DNA from: Bacteroidales bacterium
GTDB taxonomy: Bacteria; Bacteroidota; Bacteroidia; Bacteroidales; CG2-30-32-10
Assembly (NCBI GenBank): GCA_035353855.1
Contig: DAOQAK010000031.1
Coordinates: 1 to 46,983 of the forward strand
Direction of reading: 5' to 3'
DNA length: 46,983 nucleotides
Shown: piece after piece, positions 1 through 10,000 of the stretch
Position numbering within the stretch: the first letter of the stretch is position 1
Layout: the number at the start of each line of letters is the position of its first letter
The notes under the pieces: generated by a model
What the model saw: the letters and a program-made list of their open reading frames with translations, nothing else
Told to the model about the DNA's origin: nothing
The model's database searches: none
Translations under genes and position numbers: made by a program

Positions 1-82
1 TTTTAACCATTGGGTTGTTAATTATTTTTTCTATTTTTGTTCAGCATTAGTATAAGATGGGTAATCAATTAAGAATAACTTT

Positions 83-763
83 ATGAAAATAATCACTGGA
101 GCATCAAGAGGTATTGGAAAATATTTGATGGAAAAATATTTAAACAAAGGTGAAACAGTTTATGGAACATACTTGTCAACCGAGCCTGATAGTAAATACA
201 GGGAGTTTTTATCAAAGGTCGATATTTCTGATCATGCAGAGGTTGCAAAATGGGTTGGCTCACTTAAATTTGATGATAAAATTGAATTGATAAATTGTGC
301 AGCTACTAACTATAATGCATTTGCTCATAAAGCCGATCCGACAAAATGGAAAAAAACAATTGAAATTAATCTAATAGGAACCTTCAATGTTATCAATGCC
401 TTGTTACCTGAAATGCGAAAGAATAACTATGGCAGAATAATAAATTTTTCATCAGTGGTAGCTAAAATGGGTGTTGCCGGTACAAGCGCTTATGCCAGTT
501 CTAAAGCGGCATTATGGGGATTGTCGAAAAGTATTGCCGTTGAAAATGCTTCCAAAGGAATAACAATAAATTCGTTGAACCTTGGATATTTTAATATTGG
601 TATGATTAGCGATGTGTCTTCTGAAATCCAGGAAAAAATAAAAGAAAAAATTCCTTCTAATAGTTTTGGCGACCCGATTAATATTTATAATTCGGTCAAT
701 TATATCATTGCTTCTGATTATATCAATGGTGCCAGTATTGATATTAATGGTTGTATAATTTAA
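83..763 (+). CDS. SDR-family NAD(P)-dependent oxidoreductase
   Basis: This 226-aa short-chain dehydrogenase/reductase probably oxidises or reduces a sugar or small polyol/keto intermediate in the cytoplasm. The cofactor motif TGASRGIG is at residues 5-12, and the catalytic tetrad is visible as N96, S124, Y137 and K141 (YASSK). The usual NNAG is altered to NCAA near residue 71. The protein is slightly shorter than a typical SDR (about 250 aa), mainly at the C-terminal substrate lid. It starts at the first ATG, with no Shine-Dalgarno. The acyltransferase gene begins 11 bp downstream and a glycosyltransferase follows, so it most likely modifies a glycan precursor. The substrate cannot be read from the sequence. 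Family certain, role inferred. Confidence 0.85.
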   Translation: MKIITGASRGIGKYLMEKYLNKGETVYGTYLSTEPDSKYREFLSKVDISDHAEVAKWVGSLKFDDKIELINCAATNYNAFAHKADPTKWKKTIEINLIGTFNVINALLPEMRKNNYGRIINFSSVVAKMGVAGTSAYASSKAALWGLSKSIAVENASKGITINSLNLGYFNIGMISDVSSEIQEKIKEKIPSNSFGDPINIYNSVNYIIASDYINGASIDINGCII

Positions 764-774
764 TTTCGGGAAAA

Positions 775-1602
775 ATGATTTACGAAGACAGTAAAAAAAA
801 TATTAAAATTGTTGCCGACAAAATCGAAATTGGTAAAAATGTTAATTTCGGAAATAATATTTCTATAGCGTTAAAAGGGCTTTTCAGTGTTGGCGATTTT
901 AGTCATTTTGGAAATGATATTAATATCAGGGGCAACAACGTTAAAATAGGAAAACATTTATTTCATTCATCAGGCTTGCGAATTGGCGGAGGAGGGCGTC
1001 AACACCCGAATGCAAACCTTACCATAGGCGACAGATGTGTTATTCATAATAATTTTATAAACGTTTGCGAACCGGTTGTTATTGGAAATGATGTTGGGTT
1101 ATCTCCTGAAACATCATTCCTCACACATGGTTACTGGATGTCGGTTCTTGAAGGATATCCTGCTTCATTTGCCGGAGTCAAAATAGGCAATGGTGTAATC
1201 ATTGGTTACCGGAGTTTAATAATGATGGGCGTGGAAATTGCTGATTATTCTGTTATCGGTGCACAAAGCGTTGTTACGAAAAGCATCACCAGGAAAGGTA
1301 TTTATGCCGGCTCGCCTGCAAAATTTATTAAAGAAATAATACCATTATCTCTTGAACAAAAAGTAGAAAAATTAAAACAGATTATTGACAGTTACATTCC
1401 TATTGCTCATTATCATAATATCAAACCAAATATTAAAATAGAGTACCCTTTTGTTTTTATAAATGATTTTAAATTTAATGCAGAAACATTTGAATATTGG
1501 GGCGAAGAAAGCGTAGAAACGGATGATCTGCGTGATTATATCCGCAAATGGGGAATAAGGATTTTCACTGAAAGACCTTTCGTGAGCAATTTCAGTTTAT
1601 AA
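775..1602 (+). CDS. Left-handed beta-helix (hexapeptide) acyltransferase
   Basis: This is a probable O-acetyltransferase acting on a sugar. The protein has the [LIV]-G-x-x-x-x hexapeptide periodicity of a left-handed beta-helix (for example IGNGVIIGYRSLIMMGVEI) and ends the helix with AGSPAKFIKE, the usual cap of WbbJ/maltose-type sugar acetyltransferases. The active-site His is probably in the FLTHGYW segment. About 80 extra residues follow the cap and have no recognised domain. The frame is open back to a TTG at 751 that overlaps the preceding SDR. The ATG at 775, 11 bp after the SDR stop, is the more likely start. It belongs to the polysaccharide locus with its neighbours. Confidence 0.85.
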   Translation: MIYEDSKKNIKIVADKIEIGKNVNFGNNISIALKGLFSVGDFSHFGNDINIRGNNVKIGKHLFHSSGLRIGGGGRQHPNANLTIGDRCVIHNNFINVCEPVVIGNDVGLSPETSFLTHGYWMSVLEGYPASFAGVKIGNGVIIGYRSLIMMGVEIADYSVIGAQSVVTKSITRKGIYAGSPAKFIKEIIPLSLEQKVEKLKQIIDSYIPIAHYHNIKPNIKIEYPFVFINDFKFNAETFEYWGEESVETDDLRDYIRKWGIRIFTERPFVSNFSL

Positions 1603-1651
1603 TAAGTAAACTTTAAATTTTATATCATAATTTATTTGTCGTTTTTAATTT

Positions 1652-2677
1652 ATGCAAAATCAGCTTAAAGTTTCAGTTATTATCCCTTGTAGAAATGAGG
1701 AGAAGTGGATTGGTAAATGTATAGAATCCGTTTTAAAAAATGATTATCCTCACGATTTACTTGAAATTTTTGTTGTTGACGGATTAAGTAACGATAAGAC
1801 TGTAGAAATAGCAAAAAGCTATCGGGGAAAATATCCTTTTGTAAATGTTTTAAAAAACGAAAAAAGAATTTTTCCTGCTGCTATAAACCTTGCTTATAAC
1901 AATTCAAAAGGCGATGTAATAATTATACTTGGCGCTCATGCTGAATATTCTTCAAATTATATTTCAGATAATGTAAAAGCATTGTTTGAATATAAAGTTG
2001 ATAATGTTGGTGGTTTGGTAGAACAAATTTGGCCGGTAAAAAATTTTGCTGGCGAATTAATTACAATTGTTCTTTCATCTAAATTTGGAATTGGTGGTGC
2101 TACATATCGCACCGGTACTGATAAGCCAGTGTTAACAACAACAGTCTTTGGCGGTTGTTACCGAAGAGATGTTTTTGAGCGAATAGGTTTATTCAATGAG
2201 AAACTTATCAGCTCTTCTGATATGGATTTCAATACCAGGTTAAAAAAGATTGGAGGGAAAACGTTACTTATTCCATATGTAAAAGTAACTTATCATTATG
2301 CAGAAACGAATTATAAGAAATTCATAAAAAATAATTTCAGGAATGGATTCTGGTCTGTAAATCCTATAAAGTTTGTTAACTATATTCCTGTTTCATTCCG
2401 TCATCTTATTCCTTTATTTTTTGTCTCGGGCATAATAGGTGCATCTGTATTATCTGTTTTCTCTTATTATTTTTTATGGTTGCTGATATTAGTAATGGGC
2501 ATATATGTATTAGCGGCATTTTATTTTTCATTAAAGTATATTAAAAAAGGATTTAATTATTTTCTTGTGCTTCCATGCTTCTTTTTTTCTCTTCATTTTT
2601 CATATGGTTTGGGCTCTTTACTTGCACTCATGAGTGTTATCGTATTTAAGATTTCGGGCATATTTAAAAAAGATTAA
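1652..2677 (+). CDS. Family 2 glycosyltransferase, ExoA-like, membrane-anchored
   Basis: This inverting GT-A glycosyltransferase probably elongates a lipid-linked or surface polysaccharide at the inner membrane. The N-terminal VSVIIPCRNEE strand and loop, the VDGLSNDKT segment and the GAHAEYS motif (in place of the usual DxD region) match the succinoglycan ExoA-like GT2 subgroup. The later SSDMDFNTRLKK supplies the acceptor-side acidic residues. The C-terminal 110 residues contain two to three hydrophobic segments, consistent with membrane anchoring. The gene is 50 bp downstream of the acyltransferase and probably co-transcribed. Donor and acceptor sugars cannot be predicted. Confidence 0.88.
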   Translation: MQNQLKVSVIIPCRNEEKWIGKCIESVLKNDYPHDLLEIFVVDGLSNDKTVEIAKSYRGKYPFVNVLKNEKRIFPAAINLAYNNSKGDVIIILGAHAEYSSNYISDNVKALFEYKVDNVGGLVEQIWPVKNFAGELITIVLSSKFGIGGATYRTGTDKPVLTTTVFGGCYRRDVFERIGLFNEKLISSSDMDFNTRLKKIGGKTLLIPYVKVTYHYAETNYKKFIKNNFRNGFWSVNPIKFVNYIPVSFRHLIPLFFVSGIIGASVLSVFSYYFLWLLILVMGIYVLAAFYFSLKYIKKGFNYFLVLPCFFFSLHFSYGLGSLLALMSVIVFKISGIFKKD

Positions 2678-2774
2678 TGATTGGGCATTGCTATAGAAAA
2701 GCTATAAGAGAAAGATTTTTAGCTTAAATATATACGGAATCACTCATTTCTGGCAGAAATTAAAATTATTTGGT

Positions 2775-2782
2775 TAACTTTG
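2775..2782 (+). promoter_or_regulatory. Putative -7 promoter element for the E1/aminotransferase genes
   Basis: TAACTTTG fits the Bacteroidota -7 consensus TAnnTTTG and lies 23 bp upstream of the ATG at 2806, in the only sizeable gap (128 bp) of the sugar locus. No convincing TTTG is present at the expected -33 position, so this is a weak call. If real, it would let the four downstream genes be transcribed separately from the SDR-acyltransferase-GT group. Confidence 0.35.
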
Positions 2783-2805
2783 GCTGCCATTTTTAAAAGG
2801 TAGAA

Positions 2806-3792
2806 ATGACTTATAATTCTGATTTTATACAAATAATTTATAAAACAATGCTTCGCATCCGGCTTGCCGAAGAGAAGCTGGTAGAGCCTATTTTGGATGG
2901 AACAGTTAAATGTCCGGTGCATCTTTATTCCGGTGAAGAGGCTGTAGCAACAGGCATTGGAGCGAATCTGAAAGATGAGGATTATGTTTTTGGCAATCAT
3001 CGTTCGCATGGACATTATCTTGCAAAAGGCGGTGATTTGAAAAAAATGATTGCTGAAATTTATTGCAAGGAAACCGGATGCTCCGGTGGGCGTGGTGGTT
3101 CTATGCATCTGATTGCTCCTGAAAAAGGAGTGCTTGGAATTGCTCCCATTGTTGCGGGAACTATTTCGCTTGCTTTAGGTGCAGCGCTTGCATCTTCAAT
3201 TCGTAAAGATGGAAGAGTTGCTGTTACCTTTTTTGGCGATGGCGCAACAGGTGAAGGCGTGCTTTATGAAGCCATGAATTTTGCTTCACTTAAAAAATTA
3301 CCCATCATTTTTGCTTGTGAAAATAATTTTTATTCAACGCATTTACCAATTCTTGAAATCCGCGCCAATAGCCAGATTGCTGATGTTGCAAAGCCATTTG
3401 GGATTTCATCTTATCAGGTTGATGGTAATGATGTGCTAGCTGTTTACGAAGCATCGCGCGAAGCAGTTGAAAAATGCAGAAACGGAAATGGCCCTGTTTT
3501 TATGGAGTTTTTGACTTACCGTTTTCGTGGCCATGTTGGTCCTGATGATAATGTTCAGGGTACACATACCGATATTCGTCCGAAGGAAGAACTAGAGCAG
3601 TGGTTGAAGAAAGATCCTATTCCCCGTTTTGAAAATTATTTGAAAGAAAATAATTTCATTGATGATTCGAAAATAAAAGAAATAAGAAATATAATTTCTG
3701 ATGAAGTGAACGATGCGGTTAAGTTTGCTGTTGAAAGCAATCGCCCGCATAAAGATGATGTAACAAAATATGTTTTCAGAAAGAAAAGTTAA
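2806..3792 (+). CDS. TPP-dependent 2-oxoacid dehydrogenase-type E1 component, alpha subunit
   Basis: This is the alpha half of a thiamine-diphosphate enzyme of the pyruvate/acetoin/branched-chain dehydrogenase E1 superfamily (328 aa, usual length). The TPP motif runs from GDG (144-146) to NN (173-174). The GNHRSHGHYLAKGG and GGRGGSMH segments are the standard alpha-subunit cofactor loops. The beta subunit gene overlaps it by 23 bp. No E2 (lipoyl acyltransferase) or E3 gene is adjacent. The next two genes are aminotransferases and the preceding ones make glycans. The pair may therefore decarboxylate a 2-oxo acid, or transfer the resulting two-carbon unit, to build an unusual sugar or its substituent. 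The family is secure, the pathway is inferred. Confidence 0.85.
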   Translation: MTYNSDFIQIIYKTMLRIRLAEEKLVEPILDGTVKCPVHLYSGEEAVATGIGANLKDEDYVFGNHRSHGHYLAKGGDLKKMIAEIYCKETGCSGGRGGSMHLIAPEKGVLGIAPIVAGTISLALGAALASSIRKDGRVAVTFFGDGATGEGVLYEAMNFASLKKLPIIFACENNFYSTHLPILEIRANSQIADVAKPFGISSYQVDGNDVLAVYEASREAVEKCRNGNGPVFMEFLTYRFRGHVGPDDNVQGTHTDIRPKEELEQWLKKDPIPRFENYLKENNFIDDSKIKEIRNIISDEVNDAVKFAVESNRPHKDDVTKYVFRKKS

Positions 3793-4762
3793 ATATAGTA
3801 TTGCAATTAACGAAGCTATTATCCAACTGATGCGGAAGGATGCATCGGTTATATTAATTGGGCAGGGTGTTAAAAGCCCATGGTACGTAGGCAATACATG
3901 CACAGGATTAATAAAAGAATTTGGCGAAGAGCGTGTGATTGATACACCTGTTTCGGAAAATGCTATAACTGGTGCAGCAGTAGGCGCAGCGCTGGCAGGA
4001 ATGAAATCTATTGTTGTTCATCCCCGCGCTGATTTTGTTTTGTATGCTTTCGATCCGATTATCAACCAGGCTGCAAACTGGCATTACATGAGCGGTGGAA
4101 ACGCTAGCGCCCCGGTGGTTTTCTGGCTAATTGTAAATCGTGGAGGCGAACAGGCTGCGCAACATTCACAAGCGTTGCATTCAATCTTTTCGCATGTTCC
4201 CGGACTGAAAGTTGTTGCTCCTTCAAATGCTTACGATGCAAAAGGAATTTTAATATCCGCAGTTAATGATCCCGATCCTGTTGTTTTCATTGACGACCGC
4301 TGGTTATATGGAAAAGAAAATAATGTTCCTGAAGAAATGTATGAAGTTCAAATTGGTAAAGCATTTGTAAAAAAACAAGGAAAAGATATAACTTTAATTT
4401 CTTCTTCGTACACTTCATTTCTTTGTGAAGAAGTTTCTACTGAATTAATGAAAACGGGAATTGACGTTGAGTTTGTTGACCTATGCACACTTAAACCTTA
4501 CGATAAAGAAACCATTCTTTCTTCAGTTAAAAAAACAGGAAAGTCTGTAATTGTTGATGGTTCATGGAAAACCTTTGGTTATGCTGCCGAAATTTCTGCA
4601 ATGATTTCCGAAAATATTTTCAGTAAATTAAAAGCGCCTGTTGAAAGGCTTTGCCTGCCTGATGCTCCGGCACCTGCAAGCCGTTCGCTGGAAGAAAATT
4701 ATTATATAAGTAAAGAAAAAATAATTGAAGCAATACATAAAGTAATTAATTATTCAGAGTGA
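3770..4762 (+). CDS. TPP-dependent 2-oxoacid dehydrogenase-type E1 component, beta subunit (transketolase-like)
   Basis: This is the partner of the preceding alpha subunit, forming an alpha2beta2 TPP enzyme. The 330-aa protein has the beta-subunit pyrimidine-binding domain, with the cofactor-activating Glu in DTPVSENAITGAAVG, and the C-terminal transketolase domain (DITLISSSYTS, VDLCTLKPYD). The ATG at 3770 lies inside the alpha gene. The family's N-terminal pattern (KYSIAINEAI) begins seven residues later, so no later start fits. It ends with a TGATG junction to the DegT aminotransferase, indicating tight translational coupling. Confidence 0.85.
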   Translation: MFSERKVKYSIAINEAIIQLMRKDASVILIGQGVKSPWYVGNTCTGLIKEFGEERVIDTPVSENAITGAAVGAALAGMKSIVVHPRADFVLYAFDPIINQAANWHYMSGGNASAPVVFWLIVNRGGEQAAQHSQALHSIFSHVPGLKVVAPSNAYDAKGILISAVNDPDPVVFIDDRWLYGKENNVPEEMYEVQIGKAFVKKQGKDITLISSSYTSFLCEEVSTELMKTGIDVEFVDLCTLKPYDKETILSSVKKTGKSVIVDGSWKTFGYAAEISAMISENIFSKLKAPVERLCLPDAPAPASRSLEENYYISKEKIIEAIHKVINYSE

Positions 4763-5865
4763 TGAAAGTACGTTTTGTGAATCCCGGAAGGCTGTACCAG
4801 ATGCTGAAAAACGAGCTCGATGCAGCCTATTTTGATGTAATGAGCAGAGGTGAATTGATTGACAGAGGTCACTTGAAAGAGTTTGAATCAAACCTTGCAG
4901 CTTTTGTGGGAACAAAGTATGCCGTAGGTTTGAACAGTGGTTACGATTCGTTGCATATGTCATTGCGTGCTGCGGGAATTGGCGCAGGCGATGAAGTGAT
5001 TGTTCCTGCACATACCTTTGTTGCAAGTTGTTCGGCAATTGTTAATGTTGGCGCAACACCTGTTTTGATTGATGTTGCGAAGGATTTTAATATTGATGTA
5101 AATAAAATTGAAGAAAAAATTTCGAAGAAAACGAAAGCAATCATGCCGGTTCATTTAAGCGGCTGGATGGCTGATATGCCAGCTGTGATGAAGCTTGCAA
5201 AAAAATATAATCTGGTTGTTGTTGAAGATGCATGTCAGAGTTTAGGTTCATCTGTAAATGGAATTGGTGCTGGAGCCTGGGGATTGACGGGATGTTTCAG
5301 CTTTTACCCTTTTAAAATTTTGGGCGGTTATGGCGATGGTGGTGCAATTACTACAAACAGCGAAGAAGTTGCCTCATTTGCCAGAAGGATGCGCTTTAAT
5401 GGTGAAGAAAGAAACACCGGAGAATATCATGGTCATGGCTTTACCTGTTTGTTGGATAATTTGCAGGCAGCATTTCTAACAGTGAAATTGAAATATTTAC
5501 CGGAACATATTCGTCGTCGCAAACAAATTGCAAACCGCTATCATGAAGCATTGGCGGATGTTTCGGAACTATTACTTCCAAAATATAAACGCGAGGGATT
5601 TGACCATGTATACCAGAATTATACTTTGCGTTCGCAACAGGGCGAAGAATTTTCATCATATTTAAAACAAAATGAAATTGAAGTTTTAACACAATTCCGT
5701 AAACCATATTATAAGCATGAAGCGCTGAAGCTTGCCGATACAGGCTTCCCTGAAACCGAAGCATTAAGCCGTGAAGTATGTTCATTGCCTATGTGTTTTG
5801 AATTATTGGATGAGGAAGTTGAGTATGTGATTAAGACCGTTAGAGCATTCTACGGAAAAAATTAA
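4762..5865 (+). CDS. DegT/DnrJ/EryC1/StrS-family PLP sugar aminotransferase
   Basis: This enzyme probably aminates a nucleotide-linked 3- or 4-ketosugar using PLP and an amino donor. The PLP lysine lies in SFYPFKILGG (K185 from the ATG). The VEDACQSLGSS segment carries the ring-stacking Asp, and the GGYGDGGAITTN signature follows the lysine. The length (about 367 aa) is typical. The frame also allows a GTG at 4759, but the ATG at 4762 overlaps the stop of the E1 beta gene (TGATG), a classic coupled start. With the E1 enzyme and the next aminotransferase it suggests synthesis of an amino sugar, or of an amino-acid-like substituent, for the surface glycan. Confidence 0.87.
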   Translation: MKVRFVNPGRLYQMLKNELDAAYFDVMSRGELIDRGHLKEFESNLAAFVGTKYAVGLNSGYDSLHMSLRAAGIGAGDEVIVPAHTFVASCSAIVNVGATPVLIDVAKDFNIDVNKIEEKISKKTKAIMPVHLSGWMADMPAVMKLAKKYNLVVVEDACQSLGSSVNGIGAGAWGLTGCFSFYPFKILGGYGDGGAITTNSEEVASFARRMRFNGEERNTGEYHGHGFTCLLDNLQAAFLTVKLKYLPEHIRRRKQIANRYHEALADVSELLLPKYKREGFDHVYQNYTLRSQQGEEFSSYLKQNEIEVLTQFRKPYYKHEALKLADTGFPETEALSREVCSLPMCFELLDEEVEYVIKTVRAFYGKN

Positions 5866-5876
5866 AACTTATTTTA

Positions 5877-7046
5877 ATGAAACAATTATCAAGGATAACG
5901 GAAACCTTTACTGAGTCGGTTATTCGTGAAATGACACGTGTAAGCGATGCCTGCAATGGAATAAATATGTCGCAGGGTTTCCCGGATTTTGAAAGTCCGT
6001 TGGCAATACGGGAAGCGGCGATTAATGCGATAAACAAACATCATAACCAATATCCGGTAACCTTTGGTGAGCCTGAATTACGTGAAGCAATTTCAAAAAA
6101 AGCTTTAGCTTATAATAAAATAAATTCAAATCCTGATACTGATATAACCGTTACCTGTGGCGCAACTGAAGCTATGATCGCTACTTTAAAAGCAATTATA
6201 AACCCGGGTGATGAGATAATAATATTTGAACCATTCTATGAAAATTATGGTCCTGATGGAATTCTTTCAGGTGCAAAACCAAAATATGTAACGCTTCGTT
6301 TCCCCGACTGGCACTACGATTCAGACGAACTGAAAAAAGCTTTTAATAAAAATACAAAAGCAATTATCATCAATACTCCGAATAATCCTACAGGAAAAGT
6401 TTTTAGTCGTAAAGAATTTTTGGAGATTGCTCAATTATGCATTGAATGGGATGTTTATGCAATTACCGATGAAATTTATGAGCACATACTTTATGATGGA
6501 AACGAACATATAAGTATGGCTTCAATTCCCGGCATGGCTGAAAGAACGATTACAATAAATTCCATTTCTAAAACTTATTCAGTTACCGGATGGCGCGTAG
6601 GTTGGGCTATTGCCAATGCTCCGATAACCGCACGCATCCGAAAAGTTCATGATTTTTTAACAGTGGGTGCTCCAACTCCCTTTCAGCATGCAGCAGTTTC
6701 AGCATTAGGATTTCCTGATTCATATTATATTGAATTACAAAAAAAATATTTAACATCGCGTGATTATATGCTGGAAACCTTGAATAGCGCCGGATTTAAT
6801 CCTGTTATTCCTAAAGGCTCATATTATATAATGGCTGATGTGGAAAAACTTTTCAATGAATTTAAAGCAGAAAATGATTACGACTTCAGCAAAAAATTAA
6901 TTGAGAAAACACGTGTTGCAACAGTTCCCGGATTTTCATTTTATTCCAAACAAAATCTTACAACAAAGCAAGTTCGTTTTGCATTCTGCAAAAAGTTTGA
7001 AACATTAGAATTGGTAAGGGGTTTATTATTGAAAAATAAAAAATAA
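5877..7046 (+). CDS. Class I/II PLP aminotransferase (aspartate / methionine / kynurenine type)
   Basis: This 389-aa fold-type I aminotransferase shows every diagnostic motif: MSQGFPDFESP near the N-terminus, NTPNNPTGK (N170), the PLP-phenol-contacting D198 and Y201 in ITDEIYE, the Schiff-base lysine K232 in SISKTYSVTGWRVGWA, and the C-terminal substrate-carboxylate Arg in VRFAF. The N-terminal pattern resembles the YbdL/kynurenine aminotransferase branch more than classical AspC. It starts 11 bp after the DegT gene and faces secA tail to tail with an 11-bp gap. It could serve the sugar locus as amino-group supplier or be a general amino-acid aminotransferase at the end of the operon. Confidence 0.85.
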   Translation: MKQLSRITETFTESVIREMTRVSDACNGINMSQGFPDFESPLAIREAAINAINKHHNQYPVTFGEPELREAISKKALAYNKINSNPDTDITVTCGATEAMIATLKAIINPGDEIIIFEPFYENYGPDGILSGAKPKYVTLRFPDWHYDSDELKKAFNKNTKAIIINTPNNPTGKVFSRKEFLEIAQLCIEWDVYAITDEIYEHILYDGNEHISMASIPGMAERTITINSISKTYSVTGWRVGWAIANAPITARIRKVHDFLTVGAPTPFQHAAVSALGFPDSYYIELQKKYLTSRDYMLETLNSAGFNPVIPKGSYYIMADVEKLFNEFKAENDYDFSKKLIEKTRVATVPGFSFYSKQNLTTKQVRFAFCKKFETLELVRGLLLKNKK

Positions 7047-7057
7047 GAATTTTTTAT

Positions 7058-10000
7058 TTATTCATTTTTCCCGTGACACACTTTGTATTTTTTTCCACTT
7101 CCGCATGGACAAGGATCGTTGCGTCCAACTTTTTTCTCAACCCTTACAGGTTCAGCTTTTCTTTCGGGCGGCTTATTTGATGAACCTTCACTGCTGCCAC
7201 CGCCGCCAATATCGCTTCTGCCTGTTTGTAATTTGCTCATATCTGTTCTTTCAGGGGCCTGTGCTTCCTGAACATGCTCGGAATCCTGTAATGGAATATT
7301 TCCTTTGAAAATAAATGAGATCACATCCTTATTTACTTTTTGTATCATTTTTTTGAACAGTTCAAATGATTCAAATTTGTAAATGAGTAGCGGATCTTTT
7401 TGTTCATACGTAGCGTTCTGTACAGATTGCTTTAAATCGTCAAGTTCACGGAGATGTTCTTTCCATGCATCATCAATAATAGCTAAGGTGATTCCTTTTT
7501 CAATAGAAAGAATTATTTCTTTTCCTTTTGATGTATATGATTTTTTAATGTTCGCAAGAACCTGTAAGGTTTTCATTCCGTCGGTTACCGGTACTGCAAT
7601 GTTATCGTAACGATAAGTGTGGTTTTCGTATACGTCTCTGATTATCGGGTAAACACGCTGTGCAGTGAAATCCTGTTTTTCTTTATAATATTTTCTAATG
7701 TGAACATAAAGTCTTTCTGTGATTTCATCAGATCTCATGTTGAAGAAATCTTTTTCCGATATATCGGTTTCGATACCGTATATTTTTAGCAAATCAAATT
7801 TAAAGCCTTCAAAGTCGCGAACTTCCTGGTAATCCAGGACCATCGTTTCGCAAACATCGAACATCATATTTGAAAGGTCGATTGAAAGTTTATCACCAAA
7901 GAGGGCATTATGACGTTTCGTATAAATAACATCACGCTGCTTGTTCATTTCATTATCATATTCGAGTAAACGCTTACGAATACCGAAATTGTTTTCTTCA
8001 ACTTTTCTTTGAGCGCGTTCAATCGCTTTGGTGATCATGGAATGTTGTATCACTTCACCTTCTTTAAGTCCCATGCGGTCCATAAGGCTTGCAATACGGT
8101 TTGAACCGAATAATCGCATCAGGTCATCTTCCAGCGATACAAAGAACTGTGATGTTCCCGGGTCGCCTTGTCGTCCTGAACGACCACGTAACTGCCTGTC
8201 GACACGGCGCGATTCATGACGTTCGGTACCTATAATAGCAAGTCCACCTGCATCTTTTACACCGGGTCCGAGTTTAATATCAGTACCACGACCTGCCATA
8301 TTTGTTGCAATGGTAACGGTTCCTGCACGTCCGGCTTCGGCAACAATATCAGCTTCTTTCTGATGAAGTTTTGCATTAAGTACATTATGCTTGATGTTCC
8401 TAATTTTAAGCATTCGGCTTAGTAGTTCCGATATTTCAACCGATGTAGTACCTACAAGTACCGGTCTTCCTGCTTTTACAAGTGCAACAATATCTTCAAT
8501 GACTGCATTGTATTTTTCGCGTTTTGTTTTGTGAACAAGATCTTGCTTGTCGTCCCTGATAACGGGTTTGTTTGTTGGAATAACAACAACATCCAGTTTA
8601 TAAATATCCCAGAACTCACCGGCTTCTGTTTCGGCAGTACCGGTCATTCCGGCAAGTTTCGAATACATTCGGAAATAATTCTGTAATGTTATCGTTGCAT
8701 ACGTTTGTGTGGCTGCCTCAATCTTTACAGTTTCTTTTGCTTCTATAGCCTGGTGTAATCCATCGGAATACCTACGTCCTTCAAGTATACGACCGGTTTG
8801 CTCGTCAACAATTTTTATTTTGTTATCCATGATAACATATTCCACATCTTTTTCAAAAAGGGCATAAGCTTTTAATAACTGGTTAACCGTATGTATACGT
8901 TCTGACTTTATTGAAAAATCCTGAAGGAGTTCATTTTTCTTTGCCAGTTTTTCCTGTGATGGAATCCCTGATTTTTCAAGTTCTGCAATATGTGCACCAA
9001 CATCGGGGATGATAAAAAATTTATTATCATCAGTGAACGATGTGGTAAAATCAATTCCCTTATCAGTAAGGTCGATGGTATTATTTTTTTCATCAATGAC
9101 AAAATATAATTCATCATCAACAATGTGCATGTTCTTTTGCTGTTCTGCAAGGAAAAAGTTTTCTGTTTTCTGCATCAACACTTTCATTCCTGGTTCACTA
9201 AGAAATTTGATAAGCGCTTTATTCTTTGGTAATCCGCGAAAAGCACGGAATAAAAGTTTGCTTCCTTCTTTTTCGTTTTCAGGATTTGATGTGTCGCCAA
9301 GCAGTCGTTTTGCTTCAGCAAGAATATTGGTAACTAAATTTCGTTGTGCGTTATAAACTTTTTCAACAATAGGTTTCATATCCAGGAATTCCTGTTTATC
9401 GCCTTTTGGTGTTGGTCCTGAAATAATAAGAGGAGTACGGGCATCGTCGATCAATACAGAGTCAACTTCGTCGACAATGGTATAATTATGTTTGCGCTGT
9501 ACCAATTCTTCAGTGCTGCGCGCCATATTATCACGCAGGTAGTCGAATCCAAATTCATTGTTTGTTCCGTAAGTAATATCGGCAAGGTATGCTTTTCGAC
9601 GGGCATCAGAGTTCGGTTCATGCTTGTCGATACAGTCCACTTTTAATCCGTGAAATTCAAATAAAACGCCCATCCATTCAGAGTCACGTTTTGCAAGGTA
9701 ATCGTTTACAGTAACGATATGCACGCCTTTTCCCGGTAAAGCATTCAGATATGTAGGTAAAGTTGCAACAAGTGTTTTTCCTTCACCGGTAGCCATTTCC
9801 GAAATTTTTCCCTGGTGTAGTACAATACCGCCAATAAGCTGTACGTCGTAATGGACCATATCCCAGGTGATGAGGTTACCACCGGCGATCCACTGGTTTT
9901 TATAAAAAGCTTTTTCGTCTTTGATTTCAACGTTTGGACGTGAAGCTGCCAGATCGCGATCCATTTGTGTGGCGGTAACTTCTGTCCATTCATTTTCTTT

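Noticed and set aside
2..55. Possible 3' tail of an upstream hydrophobic protein
   Set aside because: Two frames are open for 15-17 codons at the left edge, both hydrophobic; too short to choose between them.
2690..2720. Hairpin TATAG/CTATA after the glycosyltransferase gene as a terminator
   Set aside because: Only 5 weak base pairs and no T-run directly after it.
7083..9356. Several open frames antisense to secA
   Set aside because: They follow the codon pattern of secA in a shadow frame and contain no known domains.
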